Assembly: GCA_022316685.1 (NCBI GenBank)
Contig: JAKJHU010000026.1
Coordinates: 1,744,001 to 1,808,000, forward strand
From: Progne subis subis
Taxonomy: Eukaryota > Chordata > Aves > Passeriformes > Hirundinidae
DNA length: 64,000 nt
Direction: 5' to 3'
The notes beneath the pieces are model-generated. The model did no database searches, was not told the origin of the DNA, and saw nothing but the letters and a program-made list of their open reading frames with translations. Shown piece by piece: positions 47,331 through 61,363 of the stretch (position 1 is its first letter; every line of letters starts with the position of its first letter). The position numbers and the translations under genes were made by a program.

Positions 47331-50300
47331 CCTATTTTTTGGATACGTAAATATTTTTTTTTTTTAGGAACAATAGACAATGGACTGTCTTTCTTCTTTC
47401 CCTACACCAATTCAATTACATATGTTTTCCAGACAGTACTGCTGCTAATTCAGCAGGGCACATGTGCATGTTACAAAAGCTCTTGTAAAAGAAAAATTAT
47501 TGCGATTTCACATTTCTACAGAAGGCAAACACAATCAAATCCCTGCAACTGCCCTATGTTTGCTCTGTTGTTCTCAAACTATAAATGTTTTATAGAAACA
47601 TTGGGATTTATGTGTACATTCATCCTTTAAGGAGAAGAATAGGTCTCAATCCACTGGGGACTTGGTTTACTAAAGATGTGAAGCCTCTGGCCTTTCTGCT
47701 CTTGCTGCGCGTTGCTTTCTGCTGCATGAGACAACACTCACACCAGAGCTCCACTGAGGTCCAGGCCAGATGGACAGCTGATGGCTATTGCTTTGTCACT
47801 AAGCAGATAGCTTTAAAGTACCAAATACTAATGTAGTTATTGCAGTATGTTTCTGATTTAAAAAATGTCCATTTTGCATTCCTCATTCCAAAACCACACT
47901 TAGTAGTGCCAAAAGAAGCAACGAAGGGATCTTCTTAACATAGCAAAACCACAAGAAAACCTACTAGTGTTGAAAAATTAGTGTCCAAATTTTTGATACG
48001 TAAATACTAATACCAATCACCTCATTACTAGAAGACTGACCTATATATCAAAGAATCCATAGGTGAGAGTGATATCCATGCCATCATTTAAATGACCTGA
48101 TCATATTGTGCCTTCTGACTTGGAAATATTGCTGTGGTTTGCCTTTTGGGGAGATTGTTTCCTTTTGCGTTTTGTATTTTTTCTTTCTCTCTTCGTTGAA
48201 AAGCTCTTGAAACAACTGTTAACTAAACGCAAACAGCTAACAGTCCTTTTCTTCCATCAAAGCACGGAAAAACATATCCATCTGCCTTTCTGTAAATTGC
48301 AAGGGAAGGAGGTGAAGGCTATGCTAAATATCCGAGGAATGACGATGTAGGGCAAACTGCACTCTGATTTTCTGTATCAGCTGCATAACTCATTCATCAC
48401 TCTTACAGTTTGCCACTGGGTCCTGAAATGAACTCCTCTGGGAGATGGAAACACCCTGGTGAGTTGACTGCATAGTGTAGTTTAGAGGCCTCTGCTGTTA
48501 CTTCATGTTGTAAATGCTTCTCTGTTGCTGCTGAGAAAACCAGTATCATTTTAAACAAAAAGCTTGAGTGACTTCTGACCCTTTGAAAGGTCTAGACTGA
48601 TGACCTGAAGTTTCAAATTTGGTTAGGTTTGTTTTTTTAAAAGTTCTTGGGAGGGACACTGGAACCTTCTTTGCATTTTCCTAACTTTTTTTGTTTTTTT
48701 TTTCAGCACACACACAGGGGGCTGTAAGTAGAATCTGAATTTTAGGAAAAAGAGGTAATGCCTATTTGCTGTCCCCAATTAAAACTGTCACTAGTAGTTA
48801 AAATATTCCAGCATTTTAATTTCTTCCTTGTTTTTCCCTTTTTTTCTCTTCTCTTTTGCATGTACCCACTGCTTTTTCGCCTTTTTGTTTGTTGTTTTGT
48901 TTTTGTTTTTGTTTTTGTTTCCTGAATTGCTTTTTGCTTAGTCTTATGCCCTGCCTAAACACTTAACTTTCAGTTTTGAATTCCAGCCTCTTCCGGTTAC
49001 TGTCCTGGCAGTATCCTCACCATCAGACTTGCAGATACTGTCAGAAGAGTCCAGCTATTGTTAGCTCTGGATCTAGGAAGTGGTATGACCACATTGGAGG
49101 TAAGCCCCATCTCTTCTGAGAAAAGTAGAATGACTGAAGTGTGGCGATGTCCCTTCAGGCTGCTAGTGTGCAGTAGCTTCATTGCAATGCAACAGCACTA
49201 ATATGCTGAATATATGATATATGATCTATGGTTCTAGGAGAGGGAGATACCCTGAAAGGACAAAGGCAAGTTAAGTTTTGAATTTCAGGGGTTTAGAAAA
49301 GTTTATAAATTCCTTCCCTAAAATTCAGAGATTTAACATTGTAGTTTCAGTTTGTGTAGTCTATATATTATGTTTTAGTAGCTGAGTTTTACTGAGAAAA
49401 CTGATGTGATGCCTTTTCAGGGAACTTTTCTATCCTCATGCTACTGCAAATAATTCCTGTATGAACCAGACTGCTGGGTTTTCTCATGACTATCAAAGGA
49501 TTCTGAGTAGGCTTCGGTGCAGTCATTTTATGATCTATAGGACAAGCTATTAGTGCTGTTTTCAGCATAACAGGATCCTATTTTGATTATAGGACTGACA
49601 TACCTTTAAGGCTCCTAGTTTGGGGTTTTTTTTTAACTTTTGGAATACTAGACAGCATAGTAAGTGTAGCTTTTGTCAATTAAATATAGGAAGTGTTTAT
49701 TGCAATGGTCTCACTGTACTAGCTAGTGGGAAAGGAAGAGAATTTTCTTCTGTCTTGGACATGGGATGTGTGCTGTACTAAACAAACTGCAACCAAGCCT
49801 TCTTGGTATCCACTTCCCCCTTTTCCCAAGCCTTGCGAGTAACCACAAATAATCTGTTTGCTAGAGTGGTAAGTTCTTGAATTTGTCACAGTTACTAGTG
49901 ATAAATTATCTTTCTCATAAATACATGGTGCGGTGGAGGTCAGCATAATTACTTCTGTGCTGTGGTTATGACCCTTAGAGTGAGCTCAGTAGAAAGAAGG
50001 ACCTGAAGGCTTAGAAGCCTCACAGAAGGTCAGGTGGCAAACTTGACTATGAGCCATGCTTTCTCTTTTTGTGACACTACTTCTCCTTGACCAGGAAAGC
50101 CCAATTCATTTCAGAAATTTTTATTTTTCTCTCTTTTCTGTCAGTGTAAGAACAATGTTCTTTTTTTAGAAAGCTTTTAGTTTTATTTTCCTGGCTTAAA
50201 TTAGAGGTTAGGTTTACAAAAACAATAAGCTGCTCAGTTTTTACAATAGTTATAAATATAGAAATGACTATTCATAAATCTAAATAAGGCTGTAAAATTC

Positions 50301-53300
50301 AACCTGATTGTAAAAAAGATTGGAAGGTTTTGGGTTTTTTTTTAGTTTATGCATGTGGACTTTGTTCATCCCCTAGTCCATAAAAAAGTTCAGCTGAACC
50401 ATTAGAAAGAATTCAGGTCCACAATTCCACGTTTTTGCATTAGATACCCTGAGTGTGGCACATAATGAAAAGCTCCCTACTTGGCAGTTACTGGGGATCA
50501 GGGTGCTCATGAGGAAGGCCCTAGTTTTGATTTGACTGTTGGCAGGAGGCATTGCTAATGCTTTTAAAAGTTTGCTGATAGCTACTCAGCACATAACAGG
50601 CTCAGTTGGGTTCACTCAAGTCTGGTACTGGTGACGTATCTATATCCACCAGCATTCTGCTGAAGAAAACTGGAAAGGTAACTCATGGGCAGTGAAGCCT
50701 GAAGTTAGGGTTTCATACTTCTGTCTGCCTGAGGAGGGGGTTTTGTTGTCACCTACCATACCCAAAACACTCTTTTCTCCAAAAGTGTTTTCACAAAAAT
50801 GTGAAATAATGGATTTTATTACCTCTGACAGAATTTGGCATATGGCATCTTTTATGTAGTGGCCTGCCACCTCTCAGATGTATGATTTAATGCATTGCAA
50901 TACTTTTTAATGATTTTAGAATACTGGATATTTGATATTAGTACATTATGGATATGGAGTACATTATGCATACTAGTAGTCAGTCTAGAGTTAGAGTTGC
51001 AAGTTGTTTTTCTTCATTATGAAGTTCTATTTCATTGTTTTATGCTGTCCCTGAAATACTAGCATGCTTTTAAAAAGTCTGAACTTGCTTGATGAACTGC
51101 ACCCTGATTATTTCAGTAGCTGCATAATGCAGCTTCAGATAGGGCGAGAAGTCTTTTAAGGCTGCAACAAGTCTCACTAAATCCAGCTACCTCCAAAACA
51201 AAGCAGATTTCATACCCAGTTGCATCTGTGTTTAAAGAGAAAGGATATTACCCCAACAGTTTAAAGATCAGACTGATACATTTCTGTCTTCCTTTTTTAC
51301 TGGTTTTTTACTGTTTTCTGTATTATTTCATTCCTGTTAAAGCTCTTTTGTGAATCTGTGGCTATGTAACCTTGGCAAAAGGCCATCGTGATGAGCCTTC
51401 ACTTCTTGGCAGATAGACAGTGTTGAATTCCTAACTTAACATAATGGGATGCCTGCACCAAAGCTCTTATCCCAGAGTTTTGTGTCAACTTTTAAAAACA
51501 CATCCCAATTGAAGATTGGGTGTAGACAGGGTGCAGCCTCCTCTGGGTACACATTAGGCAGTGGTGGTGTTCACTCTTTACAGGGATGCCTGAATAATGC
51601 CTTCTCCTGACTGTGTCTTCAACCTAATTCTAACATTGTGTTTTCATGTCCAAGCTCCATCTCTCTTCCAGGCACCCTGATTCTGAGTGTCCTGGATTTT
51701 CTAAGGTATGGTGGCACAGTCACAAGGGGGTATATGAAGTTTTATCTATGACCTAGTGGTCGGAACATCTTTTTCGTGAAAACAGGTGTTGAAGTTGCCT
51801 ATTTTGAGTGCACTGAGCTCAAGTCCTGCATCTGATGGTGGGTGCCTTATTCCCCTCCTCAATTTTGTATGGTCTGCTTTTGGGACCATATTGCAAGGAA
51901 AGGGACTTAACCTGTTGTTGCAGCTCTTTGGCACAGAAATGGTTTTGGATGTGTGAACATATGGCATATACAAGCACGTGATTTGGGGTTACAAGAGATT
52001 TTGCATGTAAAGCAGTCTATTAAAAACATGAAGCACGCTGAGCAATCCCTTGACTTCCCTTGCCATGTGCTTTTTTCCTGTGAATTTCTTTCCAAGGCAT
52101 GTGAGGCATGACTGTTTTTCTGCTCTGGGAATCAGTTGCTTTAGAGGCCTGAAGAGTCCCTCCTTCTATTTTAAGTCTTAGAACTGACTACACTGGCACA
52201 CTATTCTAGCATATACCTTGCCTTATATCCAGAGAATGTGTTTTTCTCTTTCACAGAAATACCTATTATTCTTTCAGAGATATTCTCTGTATATTCCAAA
52301 TCATACCATGAAAGACTAAAGCAAAGATCTCTCAGCTGGAAACTCATAAAACCTGGACAATTTCTCCTTTTCTGGAAAGCACCTGATATTTTATGTACGT
52401 CTTACAAAGATGATTTTACTAATCATTAATTTACTGCTGCTATAAAATGTTTAAAACTTACTTACTCCCTTTCATACAGATGTGTAGCATCACCCCTTGG
52501 TTACAGGTTAACACCAGGCAATACCTACAGTAATTGTAAATTGTCCTGGAATTGGTTCTTTTACCTTTCACTGCAGAGTCTCCTGGTCTGCAATGCCCAC
52601 CCACACATTCATATACTCATTTGGGGAGCTCAGCTGCAGGAACTGGGCCAACCACTGGGTCTTTTTATATGCACATACAAACACACAGAGAAAATAATGA
52701 ATATTTTGGTGAAGAAATGCTTAACAGTTAAAAATGTGGTTTGAATTACACAGTTTTCTGTTTCATATGAATGTGTATCCTTCCCATCAGAATGGGCTGT
52801 TCTGTAAGCTGGTACATTTGGAGTTGGCAGTTACTGCATACATTTAGCCAGAAATTCTGTTGTATGGTAAGGGAAAAATATGCCACAAATCTGCAATGTT
52901 CTAAAAAGATTGTGGTGTTGCCCTCAAAAGGCCTAAGATGGAGATGGTGAGAATCCCAACCCATCCCCAGAACTGGATCTCATCAGTACTGCTGAAACAA
53001 TTTGGCAGCAAACTCCATTTTTTCAGGTTACTTTCCAGCCTTCTGGCAGCTGTGTACTCTGCTCATCAAAACCATGGAAAAGCCTTGTAATTCATTGGCA
53101 AGGTTTTAAATCATTTACATATGTAACTTTGAATGTTTGAAAGGTAATGTTGTAGACATGTCATTAGCCTAGGTGAAAACATAATCCATAATGCTCAGTA
53201 TATCTCATTGTAAGTTTTTTCTCCAAGTTTTATGTGGTATTTTTGCTAAGCTATAACAGTTTGAACTGCAATTTTCCATTTTGGATATCTGTCTCAAGCG

Positions 53301-56300
53301 GACCTGGGGGTGGGAAGTGAGCTAAAACTTCTTTGATGAAGATTAAACAATGTCAAAGAACAGAGGAGATTATATCCTCTCTTTTCTTAAAGTGTAGTGG
53401 CTTCTTACTGTGAAGAAATTACTTGGTATTTAATAGGAAGCTACCTTCATGTTGAGTATTCTGCTGCTTATCTAGGAAGGATAAAAAAATCCCAACTTGG
53501 CTAAGACATAAGACCTGTAAGAGTACTATGGACATGGCGTCTGAATCAAGAGCAGAATTGCAAAATCTGAATGATAATATTTCATGAATTCACAATACAG
53601 TTCACTAGGCTTTTAATTACTACACTGTATGAAGTACAGTGGTGAGAATATGAGCCCTGAGAGTTAACTGGTGCTTACCATGTTGATATGGATGTACCTT
53701 GTCTTTACCTGTGGAAGGTGGGGATAATTCCACTGTAGGGTATGGATACAAATTAGTTTTCATGAGCCACTTATGTTCAAGTAATAGTATTAGTTTCAGT
53801 TCTATTTCTCTTTTCTAGTAGTTGTATTTTAACCTGTTCTTGAAAAAAAAATTAAATAATCTTACCCTGCAGTATATAAGCCCAAAGCAGTACATAGGGC
53901 AGCAAGAAAAAGGCAAAAAGTTGAATAACTGTTTTCTAAAGGAATTCTGTTCCCCCATGGCTGGTCTGGTGAGCATCCTGTAGAAAGTAGTCAGAGGACA
54001 TAATGCAATGCTGTATCATATATACATATATATATTGGAGGGGGGGGGTGGTGCGTGTAGAAGCACAGGAAAAAGCAAATTAAGATCAACTTTTCAACCA
54101 CTTTGCCGGAAGGAAGTATTTTTGCCTATGCCTATTTACTGCAGAAATGTAGGCACACATTGTTTCGAAGAGAAAATAGAATATCTTTTTAAACCAATAT
54201 TAATTGTTTACATTTGCCTCTAAAATTACTGTGCAACAAATGTCAACTGCAGGTTTATTTTGTTGTGAAAATAAAACATGAACCAATTGTGCAACTTCTA
54301 GTAGGGTGCGAATTTCCATTAATTGCCAAGTGACTCTAGGACAGATGCTTCTGATAATAGTGCAGTGAACGTTACATTAACTAAAACACACAGGTGTGCC
54401 CTCAGTAGGCAAGCGGTGTTCAAAACATTCCCACTGCTTTACCTCGTCATGCCTGCGTGCTGGCTGTCCGCATTCACTAGCAGTCTGTGTTAGAAGTAGG
54501 GCTCTGCTTTTGGTATAAGAGATCTGAGCTGCTATTCCTGTGGTTTCTCTTCTGCTCGAGAATCATTCCAAGCCTAAATTTAGCACCCCCCCCCCTTTTT
54601 TTTTTTTTCCTTAATCTCATTTCAGTGTAACATTCAAACTGATAACGCTAACCAAAACCACATCTGATTTTAGAGCTGCAGCCTTGAAAATGTTTATACT
54701 GGAAGAAAGCTTCTGTTACTCTTTGCATTACTGATCTTTGCTTTTCTCTTGGGGCTGGAACAGAAAGTTCATGATATGGCAAGGCTTAGGAACACCTGAG
54801 TCATTTCTATTTTTGAGAAAGAAATATTTTTAGATCAAGAAGTGTTGTTTTTATTTACACTGCTAATACCTCATCTAGAAATTTTAGTTTTATCTTGTAG
54901 TTTCAATTTAAATTAACAGACATCTGTTAACATTGCTTTGATCTTTTGGGGGAGTTATTTTTAGTGAGTAAAAGAAATTTTAAAATAGTATTATAATCTT
55001 AGACACAACAGTGCATGTACTCTTAATGAATATTTATTTCCTTAGGTATTTTTTCTGTCTTGTAACATTGCTCAACCTTCAGTGTTTCAGTAAAACAGCC
55101 TATCAGCTGGCACAATTGGAACAGAAACAGATAAAGCCCCAATGTACTGATTTTAGTGTTTACCAACATAAGTACGTGTAATAAATATAGCAGAAATTTT
55201 ACTTATGTTTTCATACAGACTTGGAATTTGGAATTCTCAATAGACAGCCTAACAGCCATGGTAAACGAGGCATAAAGCATGGAATGTCCCAGTAGGGGTC
55301 TAAATCTAGGACAGGGAGCAGCTGTATGTCTCACTGTATCAAACTTTGCTGTAGTTGAAACGCTTGACAATTTGGGTCCTAGTTATCAACATCTTCAAAA
55401 TGTTTAAATGCTTCTCTACTTTCTAAATCAGACTTTTCAAAGAAAAATAGGCAGCATCTTAAGTTTCACATACCTGGGCATATTTGAACCACCTGGATGT
55501 CTCATAAGGTTTTCAGATAATCTATCAAGGTTTTACAATTTCTGTGTAAGGAAGAGTTGAAGAACATAAGAGCCTATTCTTCAACTCGGAAACTAAGGAA
55601 ATAGCAAAATTCTTCTTTCATAGATTTTTGCCAATATCAAAATATTTTATGGGATAACTGTACTTCAGACAAGTCAATTGAGCCTGGCTGTATTAGAGAA
55701 TAGTAAGAAATAGATAAAAAATCTCAGAAGAACATTTCCCTATTGCAGCTGCAACTACACGTTCCTTTGTTTCACTCACAGCTCTTGAATAACCCATGAA
55801 AGGATGATAAAACCCCAAATAAAATAGTAGAGTATTTGCATTATTTAGGTTCAAAGTATTTACTTTAATTTTTTTAAAGGAGTTCCAATTGCATATGTAT
55901 GTTTGGGTTTTTTCTACAAACTGGTCTTTCAATTCCTGATTTCTGTTTATCTTTACCTCTTTAGTCTTTTCTTCACTTCTTCTGTTCTCTTGCTTCACCT
56001 CCAGTGGTCACAGCCCCTTGCTTAACTTTTCATCATCTCTGTCTTTCTCTAATGCAGATTGTATTTCATATATCTCTTCAAAAATAAATTAAAAGTGAAT
56101 TTTATGTATTGTAATCTATAGGATCCATTTCTTTGCTAACATGTTAAGTATTTATCCAAATAAATGTGTGATTGAGATGAATATCTCCTCTTAACCAACT
56201 GTACATATCTTGACAAGACCACCAGTTTTCCAGTCAGGTTATCCTTACAACCCTTGTTCAGATGACTCCTGATATGCACAGTAAGATACTGCTCTGGTGC

Positions 56301-59300
56301 TTTTCTTGGCTTAAGAAAATATGGTTGTATGTAACCAAAAGCAGTGGTTCTTTTCAGGGCCTGTGATGAGTAAGGAAGCATGAATTTTACTGCTTGATTA
56401 AATTTGGAATTCTTGTCAGTAAGTGCCTGGTCTGCTTTGATTTGTGTGATGCAAGGATTCATAGTGTGCTTCCTGGTGCATCATTTGAACAAATTGAGTG
56501 CTTTTTTGTGTAAAGTCATGGCAAAAATATCTTGTCTAATCTCATCCTATGAATACAAAAAAATGAATGATACCTTTGTTTGTTCTGCGGCTCATGCTCA
56601 GAATTAGGCTTCTGTTGGAAGTCCTTAATTCTCAAATTCAGTTGTAAGTGGAGCTCTTAATGTGAAATGGATTTATTTTTAGAAGTACCAGGATGTGGTG
56701 TGTCCAAAACTAATGAAGGTCCACCATCAAGATTAGTGCAGATAGCTTGCAAGACAGATGTTACAGATGGGTGTGAAATGTGAGGTGTTTCAAAGGCTGC
56801 AGCACACTGCCAGCTAATTGGATAAGAACATGGAATTGTCCATTAAGTTAATATTAGGTTAATGCTTGGTGGGATTTGCAGGGCTTGGCTGGAAAAAAGG
56901 GAGATTTGAGGAGGAGCATCTCCAAGATTCTGGCAAAAGCCACATGGAATTGGCAAATGGAAGTGTGTAGAACCTTACCTTAGTTGGTGATGCTCATTTA
57001 AATTGGCAGTGAAAAATATGGGAGTTGAGTGTGTGGACACACTGCTGGCAAAGTGCAAAAGGTGGAGAGCTATTCGAGCAGCACACTAAGAGAAGAGGTT
57101 TATCTTGCTTTTGTGTTAGCATTACTCTCTGCTCCCTCAGGACCATCCTTAGGGCTTTATCCCTCCAGTGTCACCAGTGGAGGCTAGTGCCCTCATTGCA
57201 GTGTTCCTGATATTATGCCAAGAGGTTTTTCTCCTATTAAACTGCTGTCCCTTCATCTTTCCCCAGTGTGCTGGAATGTTTCATATCTATGATATTTTCT
57301 ACTTTTCTACTGTTGTCACTAATGTCTGTTTGGTCTAGTACCATGCCAGCTAAGCACCTATAGCCAGTTTATAGTCATAAACCCTGTAATCACAAAAGGG
57401 TTGTTTTATTTTACACAGCAGCTGGCTGGAATTGATGTGTCTCTGTTTCATAGCTAACAGGAGCATTTTTTTCTCCTCCATTTTAGTGCTGAGGATCTGA
57501 GATTCCCATGCATGGAACCATGGGACCTTGTCACGGAATCCTGTGAAAGAGTAGTTTCTGGTTCCAGATGTCCACAGACCTTAACTGCACTGAAGGTTTA
57601 CAACAGAGTAGGTCAAGTTAAAAACTGCACACCACAGATATGAGTCTGCACTAGATTTAGAATTTTGCCTAATCCCATCCCTACCTTTTCCTTCTGATTT
57701 TTAAATTTATTTTATTTTAACAGTCCAGGAAAAATGACATTTTAAGGGTTTAAAGTTCAACAAATAGATTGCTAATGCATAGCTTCCTGTAAATCAGTTG
57801 GGATTTTTTTTTGAAATCCCAGCTGCAGTTTTAATATACTTTGACAGATCTCTTTCAAAACTTCTTACAAACCTTATAAACAGTGATGAGAAATTAATAT
57901 TATTTGGTATCTTCTGGGAATGGGGTCAGTATCTGAATGAAAAAGGGAGGATTGAGAAAAGTTTCAATCAAAAGACTACTACCTGCCTCAAATATAGCTT
58001 TCTATACATAATTTAATATTCAAAAGTGAAAAGCTAGGCTTACAATAAGATACACTGAAGAAAGAAAATAGCTATGGGCTGAGGACAGAGTCAACGCTTA
58101 GCTTCAATGACTGGTTTCATGCTTTTGCTGATTATTAGGTTGAGTTTTTTTTCTGAGGTCAGTTTGGACTGAACTAAACCTACTATATTTAGATAAATTA
58201 TTAATTTCTTGTGTGCACCAAAACACAGAGTCAATATTATGTGTATTAATGCATACCTGTCCCATGAAAATTATTCAAAGGCACTCAAATAGTGGAAAGA
58301 TCATAATAATTTTCTTTATTCTTTGTTCTGCAATTCTCCACAAACATCAAAGGTGGACACAAGAATCAACACAGGGGTTCAGTAGGCTTTCAACAAATGA
58401 GTCTTGGTACTTGTCTGAAATGATGCTGACCTCAGTATATTAAAAAAGAAATCAACCCTGCTGCTTCCTTCCAATAAAAGGAAGAACATAGGGTGCATGC
58501 ACATTCTGTGTGTTTCTTCTGCTAATTAGAGGCTTGAAGGGGCTGTGCATGAAAAACTCCCCACTGAGCTTATTGAATTTTATGTAATAGCCCTATTATC
58601 TGGTATTAGTGTTAAATGTCCATTTTCTCTCATGTCCCCGTGCTGGTAGATGAAAACTTACTGTTTGGGCTTTTTATGTTGGCTTGATTGCACACAGTGC
58701 TAAGTGAACACAAAAGTCCTTTTAAATGAGCTCAGAGCAAGGAAAATCTGTTCCAGTAGAAAAAGTGGTTGGGACTATTTTGGAATGTGTTGTTGTGGCT
58801 TTAGCAATAGTTAAGAAATACTACCATGTAATATTTTAGCTGCCTATGGGACTCTTCAACAAGCAAAATGTATGATGTCATTCCTCCCATCGTCCCTGTT
58901 GTTTTGGGAAAGGGAAGAAGAAGGTATGGAGTGAAATTATGAGAACAGTCTACAAGATACACTTTTGTTAGGGTTACGGCTTGAGAATACTTGAGAATGT
59001 CTTTGCCCTAATAAATAAGTCTATTGCTTTGTCTGCAACTTTTCACATGCTTTACATTCCTCATTTATTTACATTGCTTTTAGTGTTTATATCTGTGGAG
59101 GCTGGTTGCTTTAACTATTAACACTGTCACAAAGCAGATAGCTTTCTTGGATTGAGATTTGCTAATTGGATTGTATTGCCAGAATGTGTAGCATGATGTA
59201 ATATAAGTAGTCAGCGCTAGATGTGTGTAGCAATATGGTAGAGGGTCTGAAAAGCTGTTATTTGTCCTTCTGTACTTCTCTGATTCTTATGGATTTTTTG

Positions 59301-61050
59301 GCATAAGCATTTTGGTGTAACAGAAGATACAAATTGTATCTCATAAACCAACTGCAGAAAGCTAACTGTGATATCCTGCTGTGTTACTGCATTGTTGGTA
59401 CATTTGTAATATAAAAAGTTAGTATTTAGATACTGCCTCTGAAGGAAAACCTGAGGAAAATATAAGCTGTGCTTGTTCTGAGCCTTTTTTTTTTTTTTTT
59501 TTGCTAGTTTTGTTTTGCTAGCAGTTGCAACAAATATAAGGGATTTCTTACTATGGGAAAGTATTTTGCACTGTTCAGCATTTACTACTTTTATTCCCAA
59601 AAATGATTACAGGATTTTGATTTACCCCTAGGAGCTGCCAGTCTGGTTTGCTTGGGTACCACTGGTTGTGAGAGCTCCTGCAGAAGCACCTATGTGTTCA
59701 TCTTGGCCTCATTAATCATCTGAGCAGACACTGTGAGGTACCCTGAGGTTTTAATTGATTCAGGGGGTGAGTAGAAGGCTGTGTGGCATCTGGGCACTTC
59801 CTCATGCCCTGAATCAGTTCAAATCTGTTTCTTTGCTCACCTACCATCAACCTTGTCAGTCTTGTCAAAGGCTTTTGATGCCAGCACTTCACACAGGCAA
59901 TTCAGAGCCATCTCCTGCCAATGTTTCTCAGGCCTTTTCTCTTATGTCTGCTGCTGCTGCTGTTTTCTGAGGAAAATCTTAGACCCTAACAGGTTGGAAA
60001 GATTTTTAATTTCACTTTTAATCACTAGAAAGATTTAACCCATTTTGGGAAGTATCCTCCACTTCTGAAATACTTTCTCCCTATGTCCCATGCAAAGCCC
60101 ATATTGCCATCAATTGGTGTTCACTGCTGCATTCGGTCAACCTCTAGGTAAAGGAGTTGGGGCTACTCTTGATAATTTTCATGACTTGGCTCTACAAGTA
60201 TTCTTCCAAATGGTTTCCATCTTTCTTGGAAGGCCTTCCTTTAATCTCACCAAATGTGATTACTTAGTCTCTTCACCTTTTCTTCTTTGGTGGTGAATTG
60301 TTTCACCTATGGGATGTTTGCCTGTACAAACAGTTTTGTGAAATCCTCCAGAGAAAAGAAGAAAATCAGTTAAACGAGTGAGGTAAGGTTGCTATTGCTA
60401 GAGCAGAGCTATTGCTCTGACCACGAACAGTGGAAAAGCTCTTCCTTTTCCAGGTTATCCTAAATGCTGAGGGAAGGGTTTACTGCTGTTGCCAAGCTTT
60501 TGACATCTTTCAAAATTGTAATGAGAAGTTTAAACCCCTACTGGTATCCTTTGAAGGGAAAACTGTTCATGAAATACGAGCTACCAACCGAAAATAATAG
60601 TACATTTTGAACCTGCGAGTCAAGTTAAATTAACATCACAATGAAAAGACAAATATTACAATCTTTCCTGTTGCTCATTTTTTTCCAGCTGAGGTGTTTG
60701 TTGCTTAATTGTGACTGACTTTATGCATAAATAGCTTTGCAGGGTTAATACATTTCTTTCTAGCAACTATCTGGGTACTTTCCCGCTTAAGATGAGTCAA
60801 TGTTCTGGTGCCCATTTTCTCTCCTTCTTTCCCCCATTCAAAATGCCCTAGCTTGTGTTCAAATGGGAAAGGCATCGGTGCATCCAGATTAAGCACAGGG
60901 CACTCAGATTTAAAGCCCTGCCGTGGAGGTGCATGGATGGTAAAGACAAATCTTCCAGTTAGGTATTTCAGCTTGGATTCAGGAGAGAAAGCTTGGCCTT
61001 GTTACGGTTTTATTGCAACTTTTACCAGCAGAGCTGCAGGAGCGCTAGTT
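47331..61050. other. Long AT-rich non-coding stretch
   Basis: Nearly 14 kb with no recognised gene, RNA or interspersed repeat. Simple tracts are a (GTTTTT)n run at about 48884-48920, C10T13 at 54586-54608 and T18 at 59485-59502. Frames of up to 127 codons (59217-59600, minus) cross simple tracts or have no known domain. Segments near 56790-56870 and 58520-58830 are free of simple repeats and rich in TTAAT/TAATT words, so they could be conserved elements, but this is not shown. Confidence 0.5.
54586..54608. repeat. C10T13 homopolymer junction
   Basis: Ten C residues directly followed by thirteen T residues. The complementary strand is a purine-only tract. Confidence 0.95.
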
Positions 61051-61059
61051 TTAAAGACA

Positions 61060-61320
61060 GCCAACATTTGCCACAGGGCGCGGCTGAGCCCCTCAGCCAC
61101 GGGTGGGTGGGACAGAGCCCCGGGGAAAGCCTGGGCCAGGGAGGGCAAAACGCTGCCCGGCAGCCAGGGCTGAGCCACGGGAACGCAGCCAGAAACAGCC
61201 CTGCCAGCCCCGAGGGGACAGCGGGAGCAGGGACGGGGCAGCAGAGACCCGGCAGGGATGGGCTGCGGCCAGGGAGATTTCTGCTCCCCACCACGTGTTT
61301 CTGTCTGTATTTGTTGAAAT
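61060..61320. promoter_or_regulatory. GC- and CpG-rich block, possible CpG island
   Basis: About 260 bases at roughly two-thirds GC with about 15 CpGs, in surroundings almost free of CpG. The estimated observed/expected ratio is about 0.5, so it is borderline as an island. Open frames cover it in several reading frames (60993-61331 and 60808-61173 plus; 61022-61411 minus), as expected for GC-rich DNA; none resembles a known protein. On the plus strand it is followed by AATAAATAATTG and then T27. It could be a promoter-proximal exon or an old GC-rich insertion. Confidence 0.35.
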
Positions 61321-61336
61321 ATAATAAATAATTGAC

Positions 61337-61363
61337 TTTTTTTTTTTTTTTTTTTTTTTTTTT
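61337..61363. repeat. T27 homopolymer
   Basis: Twenty-seven consecutive T followed by five C. If it is a poly(A) tail it would belong to a minus-strand retrocopy lying at higher coordinates, but the sequence from 61364 on is not recognisable as a retrocopy. Confidence 0.95.
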
